From positions 1 through 22,492 of IMG/VR virus record IMGVR_UViG_3300020395_000120: 22,492 nt of DNA; one strand, given 5' to 3'. The translations under genes and the position numbers were made by a program. Position 1 is the first letter of the stretch; each line of letters begins with the position of its first letter. This document shows, one piece after another, positions 13,957 through 21,302 of the stretch. Below the pieces are notes generated by a model that made no database searches, was not told the origin of the DNA, and was given only the letters and a program-made list of their open reading frames with translations. Source of the stretch: a virus.

Positions 13957-16436
13957 TAGATTGCTCTCCTAGCACAGAATAACATTCCTCTAGATGTATT
14001 ACCACTAATCCAATCTAATCCTTGTTGATCAAATGTTTGATCCGCAACAATAACAGTATATTTTTCCGAAGTAGAAATTTCAACAATATCACCTGGTCTA
14101 AAATGAGTTTTACCAGGCTGTACAGCAGCTTGTATCATCACAAAACTATCTGGCATATAATAAGGACAAGGTGCAAATCTATTTGTTATAGGTATTCCTT
14201 TAATTGGTCTATAATAATCGGTCTGTGTTGCTAGTCTTTTTTCATAATCACTTTTAAACCAATTATAAGTAGCATCCCAAGTTTGATCTGTTTTATCAAA
14301 ATCACCATCTCTAAAATAAGTCTGTATGTGAGCATTATCATAACTAGAACTACAATCTATATTACATTTATAATATGTTCTATAACTCAGTTCATCATCT
14401 TGGTTTCTTGTAAACCCGTAAGAAGCTTCTCTTGCTCTTGAGTTACCCACTACTGGTTCTTCTTGTGCAGTACTATCGCCATAAGCGTAAGAGTAATCGG
14501 GAGTTATGTACGAAGTATAAATGTAATCACCGTGTGTTGTACCATTCCAGTTATCTATATGTCCCGTTCTGTAGTTGGTCATTGTTCCATTCCACACATA
14601 ATCCAAATCCCAAACATTCGCACCAAAATTTAGACCTTTATGTAAAGTAAAAGTCCACCAAGGAATATATCTCTGATTAACTAATTGAGTAAATTGTATA
14701 ACTACAAAATTATCATCATCTGGTGCTTGTGCTGCATAGAAATTAATTCTTAATGGATAATTTGTTGTAGATGATCCGTATGCAATATAATATTCGTCAA
14801 AAGATATTGTTGAAGTATTATTTGATGTATAACAATAATTTACTCCATTTTGAATATCTAATCCTATGTCACCATGAAAATAACCAAGTTGTGAATTACC
14901 ACCAGCACTATCTACAGAACCAGTAGCATTAGTACCAAGTCTATTCACATAGTTCCAATCAGGACCACAGTTTACTCTGATCCTATCTAATTGATCAGAC
15001 ATAGAGAATCCCCAGTAAGTGATTCCAAAATCCTTATTTACTGGATTTTGTGTTGCGGATCTAGTATCATTTTCTAATCTTAAAATACCAAATCTACCAT
15101 CTGGATGCTTTTGGAACATATTGCTACCAGCACCTAAACTAGTTACTACAATGCTAGGAGTTCCATCGTTACCATTACTAGTTTGCTCTGGTTGATTAGT
15201 ACCAAATGTAATATCATTTTCAGGAGTAGCACCACCTATTTGATCACCAGGTATTGTAAATTCATCACCATTCTGCCAGTTAAGTGCTTTATTTTGAATT
15301 GATATTGAAGTTACTCTACGTTCATTAGTACTGTAAACAGGACGATATATTCTTAACTTTAAATCTGTTCTTCCTGTACCAGAATTATTTGGATTAGCAT
15401 CAGCAGTTGCTCCACTGACCGTGTATTTATAGTAATTCTGATAACTACTATTAGTACATGGAGAAGGATTAATAATTACTGTTCCTTTCATTGTAGCAAC
15501 AGTATCACTAGCATATCCGTAACTGTATAATCCCTGATATCCTATATCAGTTCTATTAGGGTGAGGTTGTTCATCTTCTGTTTGATTCCACCAAGCAGTA
15601 CCCCAAACAAAAGGCGAAGCTTCAGTACCATTACCATAGGGTAGATTACTTTTGATTTGACCAGTAGTTGCTCCAGATGGATAATTACAATTGTCAGCAT
15701 TTAAAACTCTATCAGCAGCATAATCAGAACCATTTACAGTATTTAAAAAATTAAATGTACCTGCTCCAGCACTAGTACCAAATGTGATATCAAATATATC
15801 TCCAACATTAACAGTAAAAGTTGGATTTGCTACAGCTACTCCTCTAAATCTTTTAGGACTTGATAGATATATGCTATTAGTTAAATCAATAGCAGTTCCA
15901 GCTGAAGCATCTGCTGAACTTGCTGCTAATTTCATGTTATTCCAATCAACTTTAATTACATAATATGTTGCATTCTCAGTAAGATCAGGAATTACTCCTG
16001 TTCCTACACCTCCAGTAGGTGCATACACCACTTCATCTCCTGTTTCAAATGGAACTCCAGTATTACATGTTATAGTATCATTAGAAGTTTGAATCCATTG
16101 ATCACTAGGAACTGCTTCTGGTGCAAATAAATAACTGGTTCCATCATCAGTTAAATAATAATACCTTCTTTTACTTGAAATTTCAATAACCTGACCACCA
16201 CCACACTTAGTCCACGCAGTCTCATTGTTTGGATAATTTATAGTAGTATTAGTATATGGAAGTGCGTCAGCAGTAGTTTTACCTGGTGCAAGACAAGCAA
16301 CAGGAACACCATCTTCTTGTGTTCCAGAATTCCATCCTAATTTTTCAAATACTTCTTCCAGAGCGTCCATAACATGACCTCTGTTCCAACCAGTATCTCC
16401 ATTATATACATCAACATGTTCAGTACGCACAGACAT
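13956..16436 (-). CDS. Large virion structural protein of unknown fold (826 aa)
   Basis: The N-terminus MSVRTEHVDVYNGDTGWNRG, then HVMDALEEVFEKLGWNSGTQ, resembles a family of large uncharacterised structural proteins that I recall from T4-like cyanophages. A module LTENATYYVIKVDWNNMKLA, then GTAIDL (about 151-188), is a beta unit common in such proteins. Unlike the fibres, the sequence is not repetitive. It is rich in Tyr, Trp and Asn (for example NYRTGHIDNWNGTTHGDYIY). The C-terminus contains FRPGDIVEISTSEKYTVIVA, a small beta-barrel-like unit, and ends GMLFCARRAI. It starts four bases after the fibre A stop, with GGGGAAT before the ATG, and ends overlapping the next gene by one base. No enzymatic motif is seen. 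It probably belongs to the tail or fibre assembly; the role is unknown. Confidence 0.75.
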   Translation of the reverse strand: MSVRTEHVDVYNGDTGWNRGHVMDALEEVFEKLGWNSGTQEDGVPVACLAPGKTTADALPYTNTTINYPNNETAWTKCGGGQVIEISSKRRYYYLTDDGTSYLFAPEAVPSDQWIQTSNDTITCNTGVPFETGDEVVYAPTGGVGTGVIPDLTENATYYVIKVDWNNMKLAASSADASAGTAIDLTNSIYLSSPKRFRGVAVANPTFTVNVGDIFDITFGTSAGAGTFNFLNTVNGSDYAADRVLNADNCNYPSGATTGQIKSNLPYGNGTEASPFVWGTAWWNQTEDEQPHPNRTDIGYQGLYSYGYASDTVATMKGTVIINPSPCTNSSYQNYYKYTVSGATADANPNNSGTGRTDLKLRIYRPVYSTNERRVTSISIQNKALNWQNGDEFTIPGDQIGGATPENDITFGTNQPEQTSNGNDGTPSIVVTSLGAGSNMFQKHPDGRFGILRLENDTRSATQNPVNKDFGITYWGFSMSDQLDRIRVNCGPDWNYVNRLGTNATGSVDSAGGNSQLGYFHGDIGLDIQNGVNYCYTSNNTSTISFDEYYIAYGSSTTNYPLRINFYAAQAPDDDNFVVIQFTQLVNQRYIPWWTFTLHKGLNFGANVWDLDYVWNGTMTNYRTGHIDNWNGTTHGDYIYTSYITPDYSYAYGDSTAQEEPVVGNSRAREASYGFTRNQDDELSYRTYYKCNIDCSSSYDNAHIQTYFRDGDFDKTDQTWDATYNWFKSDYEKRLATQTDYYRPIKGIPITNRFAPCPYYMPDSFVMIQAAVQPGKTHFRPGDIVEISTSEKYTVIVADQTFDQQGLDWISGNTSRGMLFCARRAI

Positions 16437-16439
16437 TTT

Positions 16440-19061
16440 TTATTCCCCAATTTTTAGTAGTGTTAATGTTACGGTAATAGCAGCTGCACTACCACTTCTA
16501 TTATTTATTGATAGGTATATTGTATTAGCTCTTGGGTTATCATTATTAAATCCCATAACACCAGGTGTGATTAATTGTCCCTGTCCTGATCCGTAAGTTC
16601 TAACTTCAGCAATCACACCACTACCAGGAAGAGGATCGTTACCTTCACTCCTGTTAACGTCTGCTTGTCTAGAAGTATTATCACAATAAACTCTAACCCA
16701 TGCTTCAGCACTAACAGCAATTTTATAAAGAACATATCCTGGATAACCAGTTATTTCTAATTCACCACGTTCATTATCAGCAATAGTAGCACTAGTGCCT
16801 TGCTTATCTTCTATAGATGGAATAGTAGCAGAAGCTACGTTTTCCCATTTAGTAGTAGTTGTATTGTACTGTAATGCAGTCTCAGTTCCATTTGCTAAAG
16901 TAGCACCATCAATATCAGTATCATCAAGACCACTTAGAGTAGATGATCCACCTGATCCTGATTCATCAGCACGAGGTTCCCAACTATTATTAGCAGCAAC
17001 CCACTTCAATACATCACCGCCATTTGGTGCAGTAGTTACAGTATCAACATCATCAAGATCATTAATACCAACTGGTATATTGGGTTTGTTTGATAAGTCA
17101 TCGTAATCACCACTCTCAGCAACAGTTGAAAGTGTTGGTTTTGCCTTAATGAAATCTAATTTTGTATTATCTGATTGAGACCAATCTGGTTGTATAGGTG
17201 CAGTAGTTCCAATAGTTATCTTAGAATCATTAGAATCCCAATCAATTGTAGTTGTGTTATTACTGGTAGAATCAAATGGATTATTTCCAGCAGCAATTTC
17301 TATAGTATCAGTTACTCCTGAACTAGGTACTAAATTTATAGTAGCATTATTTGAATTTGTGTTGCCACCTTGAAGATCATAAGTAACACTACCACCACCA
17401 TTATTACTGTTAGTGGCGTTAAGGTTGACTACTCTATTAACACTATCATAAGTAACCTGTACATTAGTATGACTACCATTAAGCAAAGAAGTAGCAGCAG
17501 CATCCTTTGCCATATTATCAGTGTACTGAGTCACCGTTTGTGTAGGTGCTCTAAATGTTATAGTACTAGCATCAGTTCTTTCTATTGATATACCACCAGC
17601 ACCAGCAAACTTAATTTCATCTGTATCACCAGATACAGTTTCTGTTAATTTGAATATGGTATCGTTGGGTGCAGCATCTTCTTCAGCAGAAATTGCATAA
17701 TCATATACTATACCAGTTAATGTAATTTCATCTTTATTCCACTGGTTCTGTGCTTTTCCTATTGTTAATCCTGTAGAAGCATGTAATACAAATGTATTAG
17801 TATTACCTTCATTGTCAGCAAGTTTTATAACTTTTCTTGCATCATTTTGAGTAGTACTACCACCACTATGATCTTCTGTGGTTAATGTGTATGATAACTG
17901 ATAATTTGAAAGTAATGTCTGGAAATCTGAAGAAGTTCCACTATTAGTTGTTACTATTCTATTTGTTGTCCAGCTATTACCATCAGAGTAATATAAAGCT
18001 GTGTTAGCAACTGAATAAGCTAGATCACCAGCATTTTGAGAACTTACAACTGGGAAAGAACCAATATCAGCATATTGCCAAGAAATAGTTAGAGAACTTA
18101 AATCTGGTGGAGTATATGTAAACTGACCATTTGAACTATCGTATGTAACATCACCACTACCAGTAGCAGTTGGGTTAGGTTTAACAACTGATAGATCTCC
18201 AAGACCTATTCCACCACTACCACCCGTTCCAGTACCTCTAGAACCTCCTGTGTCAATCCAAGCAGCACTATTTACATCTTGATACCAGATCTTTAATTGA
18301 CCCTCGTTTGACTTCCACCAAAGATCTCCATCATTGGGGTTTGCTGGTGGAGTATCATCAGTAGTTACTTGAGTACCTTGAGCAGCACCACTAATAACAC
18401 CAGTAGTGGCATCTATAGTTATTGTTGTTCCATCAACTTTAACTCCACCAAGTGTACCAGTAGCAGTAACACCAGCAACAGGTAAATCATACTGTTCTGC
18501 TGGTGTAAATTCAAATATACCAGTCTGTTGATCGTAATTTAATGCACCTCCAGCATTAGGTGTATTTGATGTAGTAACATCAAAACTTGCTAACGATACG
18601 AAAGTGCTATCTAAATACCAACCAGCTCCCGTTGCTCCAGTATCAGACCACCTTATAACATTTCCTGCCGAAGGAGTACCTGTATACTTAACATCAAGAA
18701 GTGCATTAAGATTAAACGCACCAATTCCTTTTAGATAACCTTCTAATGAATGATCACCCCATCCATGAGCTTCATTCCAATCAGTAATATTCTGTTGGGT
18801 AATACTCTTTACATAACCAGGAACAGTAGGATCACTCTCTGTAAATCCTGTCAGAAAATTACTAAGATCTGGTGGAGTATAATCTAACACACCAGTCTCA
18901 GCATCATATGTGAGATCAGCAGTACCTGGATTATTTTTATTTACAACAATATTTACATTAGACTGTTGAAGATTAAATACATCAACTGCTAACTCATTAA
19001 GTTCTACCCTTTGATCTTCAAAGGTAAATGTCTTTGGTACATTTCTAAGAATTGCTGTCAT
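16440..19061 (-). CDS. Tail fibre protein A (873 aa)
   Basis: The N-terminus MTAILRNVPKTFTFEDQRVE, then LNELAVDVFNLQ, shares the 'TFExQRxxxNxLAxDVxNLQ' docking segment of fibre C. Modules follow. They include 'ADLTYDAETGVLDYTPPDLS', one GWGDHS unit (about 98-110) followed by YLKGIGAFNLNALLDV, and a 'TPPANPNDGDLWWKSNEGQL...IWYQD' unit (about 238-268) widely seen in phage tail proteins. There are also several 'L-D-D-V...VLKWVAANNSWEP' units. From about residue 747 a compact C-terminal domain begins (GELEITGYPGYVLYKIAVSA, EAWVRVYCDNTSRQADVNR, then TPGVMGFNNDNP, ending TVTLTLLKIGE). I recall this domain as the conserved end of many cyanophage virion proteins. The start overlaps the 71-aa gene by 17 bases. 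Fibre identity is well supported; the receptor is unknown. Confidence 0.85.
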   Translation of the reverse strand: MTAILRNVPKTFTFEDQRVELNELAVDVFNLQQSNVNIVVNKNNPGTADLTYDAETGVLDYTPPDLSNFLTGFTESDPTVPGYVKSITQQNITDWNEAHGWGDHSLEGYLKGIGAFNLNALLDVKYTGTPSAGNVIRWSDTGATGAGWYLDSTFVSLASFDVTTSNTPNAGGALNYDQQTGIFEFTPAEQYDLPVAGVTATGTLGGVKVDGTTITIDATTGVISGAAQGTQVTTDDTPPANPNDGDLWWKSNEGQLKIWYQDVNSAAWIDTGGSRGTGTGGSGGIGLGDLSVVKPNPTATGSGDVTYDSSNGQFTYTPPDLSSLTISWQYADIGSFPVVSSQNAGDLAYSVANTALYYSDGNSWTTNRIVTTNSGTSSDFQTLLSNYQLSYTLTTEDHSGGSTTQNDARKVIKLADNEGNTNTFVLHASTGLTIGKAQNQWNKDEITLTGIVYDYAISAEEDAAPNDTIFKLTETVSGDTDEIKFAGAGGISIERTDASTITFRAPTQTVTQYTDNMAKDAAATSLLNGSHTNVQVTYDSVNRVVNLNATNSNNGGGSVTYDLQGGNTNSNNATINLVPSSGVTDTIEIAAGNNPFDSTSNNTTTIDWDSNDSKITIGTTAPIQPDWSQSDNTKLDFIKAKPTLSTVAESGDYDDLSNKPNIPVGINDLDDVDTVTTAPNGGDVLKWVAANNSWEPRADESGSGGSSTLSGLDDTDIDGATLANGTETALQYNTTTTKWENVASATIPSIEDKQGTSATIADNERGELEITGYPGYVLYKIAVSAEAWVRVYCDNTSRQADVNRSEGNDPLPGSGVIAEVRTYGSGQGQLITPGVMGFNNDNPRANTIYLSINNRSGSAAAITVTLTLLKIGE
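18721..18783 (-). repeat. Ninth GWGDHS unit, shared by fibres A and C
   Basis: This 63-base segment of fibre A aligns without gaps to 7984-8046 in fibre C, with about 55 of 63 bases identical by eye. It encodes WNEAHGWGDHSLEGYLKGIG versus WDEAHGWGDHSTEGYLKGIG. The two genes are otherwise separated by more than 7 kb. Confidence 0.8.
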
Positions 19062-19260
19062 TGGACTTCACTATCTGCTTGAGTAGGAATTTGATCTCAC
19101 TTATCTCACTCTTCACATAGTCCAAATCTTGTTCCATGCTTTGAAATTTCTGTTTAGACTTTTTATATTTCTCAAAAGAAGATCTGTCAGTATTTATGAT
19201 CGCACCAGTGTTTACGTCACGGTACAGATGATCGTTGTCTTTTACTTTCAAATGGTTCAT
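19045..19260 (-). CDS. Small coiled-coil protein (71 aa)
   Basis: The N-terminal third (MNHLKVKDNDHLYRDVNTGA, then IINTDRSSFEKYKKSK) matches a short protein recurrent beside structural genes of T4-like cyanophages ('L-x-K-V-K-D-x-x-x-L-x-R-D-x-x-T-G-A-I-I-N'). Residues about 38-65 form a heptad coiled coil (MEQDLDYVKSEISEIKFLLK) and the end is polar. The ATG overlaps the LamG gene stop as TAATG, and its own end overlaps fibre A by 17 bases, so it is locked between two virion genes. It has no transmembrane segment. A role in assembly or as a minor virion part is plausible but unproven. Confidence 0.75.
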   Translation of the reverse strand: MNHLKVKDNDHLYRDVNTGAIINTDRSSFEKYKKSKQKFQSMEQDLDYVKSEISEIKFLLKQIVKSNDSNS

Positions 19261-21302
19261 TAGAATGGATGTGATGATGAAGGCAAAGCATGATCACCAC
19301 CAGTGGTTATAGTACTAGGAGTTTTTAAGGATGCTGTTGCACTACTTGGATCGTTACAACATAGAATTATAGTACTAGCACTATATGCTACTGGTCTTGT
19401 TGGTTTTGTAAAATCACTTGTAGAATATAGTGCTCCATTATGAAGATGGAAATTACTAATTTTTCCATTCCAACTAGATTCATTGATTCCGTGGTGCTCA
19501 CCTATCTTAACTGAATGAGGACCATAATTTAATGCGATTCCACCAAGAGCTGCACTAGCTTGTGCTTGACCGTTCACATGCAGTACAATAGTTCCATTTG
19601 CCATTCTAGTAAATGCAACATGATACCAAGTACTAGTACTTCTACTACTACTTGTTAACATCACAGCATTGTTATATCTAAATCTAAACCGACCTTGATT
19701 ATCCATCTCCATAGTGATTCCATCAGTATAATTACCTACAGCAGGATTATCAGATAAACTCCACATCCTCTTAAACCAACCTGTATTAGCATAACTATCA
19801 GCAAATACCCAACATTCAATAGTAAATGGATCACTAGTACCAAAACTCCAAGGAGAATTAGTACTGATTCCTGCAACCTCTACGAAATCATTAGTACCAT
19901 CAAAATCAACACTACCAAAACCACTTGGACCACTAAATGGTCCATAGGAAGGTTTAACATAACTATTAGTATGAAGTTGTGGACCTGTTGTTCTCGCCTT
20001 TACGATTGGAGTTTGACAACCTAAGAAACCAACATTACTTTCAATAGCACCTTGACTTGTTAATGTAAGTGGTTCTGTTGGTGGAGTAAAGTTACTAGTA
20101 TAAAGTGCTTGACCTTTAACTAATCTCATGTTACTTATATCTCCATCCCATCCTCTTCCATAATTCGCAAGATGTCCAATGTGGAATTCTCCACCATGAT
20201 CACAATTTCTTGGAACACCACCACCATCATCTGATGTATGAGTGGCTTCAAGAACTCCATTTAAATATATGGATACCGTAGTTCCACTTCTTACTAATGC
20301 TGTATGATACCATGTATTGAGATTAAGAGCTGTTGATCCTGTTGCGAAACCATTACCTCTATCTCCTCCATTAAGAACCCCACTACTAGATAAATGAAGC
20401 CACCATCCATTATCAGCTGATGAACCATACTTACCAAATATTGACTGCCAAGTATTATTGTTTGAATGCCAATTAAACCAACATTCAATAGTAAAATCAC
20501 CAGTACCAAATTGTATAGCAGAATCATTTAGAGTGTACATATATTGGTTATCACTTCTATCAATCCAAACACCATTATTAGTTTCAAACGGACTTTCAGA
20601 AGAAGGTTGTGGATCACCAACAGCATTTATAGTTTGTGGAGTTACAGTTGATCCTGTTGCATCCTCTGGATCATTACAACATAACAACTTACAGTTAGTT
20701 CCTGTTACACCTTGAGAAGTTGTTGTTAATGGTAATGCTGTTAGAGGATGGCTATTTGACCATAATGCTTGACCTGAAACAATTCTTACATTTGATACCT
20801 TACCGTTAAAGCTTCCATTTGCAACTTGACCTATAGTAAAGTCAGGAGATGTTCCAGTTGGTGTACCTGATATAGAACCACCAGCATAAAAATCACCATC
20901 AACATATATTCTTATATTACCACTACCATCATGTGTAAAAGCAACTTGATACCACTGATGATTATTTAATGTAAAATTACTATTTAAACTATTCTGACTA
21001 CCATTCCAATAATACCAATTAACCTGACCATTTGCCATTGGTCCAAAACTATAATTCTCTGCATTGCTAGTAGGATTAGATGCACCAAGAACACTTGAAT
21101 ATCCATTAGTAGAAGCACTAAATACATCTGCTTTAAGCCAATACTCAAGAGTCCATGCCTGACTCGCCCAATCCCTTAGATCAGTATAAGGAGAAGCAAG
21201 AGTTTGTCTGAGGTAATCATTACCATCAAAATCTACGGAAGCATAACCTCCACCACCAGAAGCTGGTGCAGGTATTCCTAGAAACATTTGTTGTATTGCC
21301 AT
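19260..21302 (-). CDS. Triple LamG-like (concanavalin A-like) domain virion protein (680 aa)
   Basis: It starts MAIQQMFLGIPAPASGGG, an N-terminus I associate with cyanophage virion proteins. Three consecutive LamG/pentraxin-like lectin folds follow. Domain 1 (about 20-240) has SVDFDGNDYLRQ, WTLEYWLKAD, WYQVAFTHDGSGNIRIYVDG and FNGKVSNVRIVSGQALW. Domain 2 (241-455) has FTIECWFNW, WYHTALVRSGTTVSIYLNGV and WDGDISNMRLVKGQALY. Domain 3 (461-680) has SVDFDGTNDFVEV, FTIECWVFAD, WYHVAFTRMANGTIVLHVNG and WNGKISNFHLHNGALY. Domains 1 and 3 end with LLCCNDP/ILCCNDP plus a 'TP-x-T-I-x-x-x-GDP/H' tail; domain 2 has GFLGCQTP instead. These folds commonly bind glycans, so host-surface recognition is inferred. 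It is linked to both neighbours by TAATG junctions. Confidence 0.85.
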   Translation of the reverse strand: MAIQQMFLGIPAPASGGGGYASVDFDGNDYLRQTLASPYTDLRDWASQAWTLEYWLKADVFSASTNGYSSVLGASNPTSNAENYSFGPMANGQVNWYYWNGSQNSLNSNFTLNNHQWYQVAFTHDGSGNIRIYVDGDFYAGGSISGTPTGTSPDFTIGQVANGSFNGKVSNVRIVSGQALWSNSHPLTALPLTTTSQGVTGTNCKLLCCNDPEDATGSTVTPQTINAVGDPQPSSESPFETNNGVWIDRSDNQYMYTLNDSAIQFGTGDFTIECWFNWHSNNNTWQSIFGKYGSSADNGWWLHLSSSGVLNGGDRGNGFATGSTALNLNTWYHTALVRSGTTVSIYLNGVLEATHTSDDGGGVPRNCDHGGEFHIGHLANYGRGWDGDISNMRLVKGQALYTSNFTPPTEPLTLTSQGAIESNVGFLGCQTPIVKARTTGPQLHTNSYVKPSYGPFSGPSGFGSVDFDGTNDFVEVAGISTNSPWSFGTSDPFTIECWVFADSYANTGWFKRMWSLSDNPAVGNYTDGITMEMDNQGRFRFRYNNAVMLTSSSRSTSTWYHVAFTRMANGTIVLHVNGQAQASAALGGIALNYGPHSVKIGEHHGINESSWNGKISNFHLHNGALYSTSDFTKPTRPVAYSASTIILCCNDPSSATASLKTPSTITTGGDHALPSSSHPF

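Noticed and set aside
15424-15431. Perfect minus-strand TATAAATA inside the 826-aa gene
   Set aside because: No start codon of a recognised gene lies within about 1.4 kb downstream; AT-rich DNA gives several such matches by chance. The coding-internal AATAAATA/CATAAATA matches at 1578, 16502 and 19191 were left out for similar reasons, although 16502 and 19191 lie 66 and 130 bases before starts.
16795-17106. Open plus-strand frame of 103 codons
   Set aside because: It lies wholly inside fibre A on the opposite strand, has no ribosome site, and its composition reflects the antisense of Ser/Thr/Asp-rich repeats.
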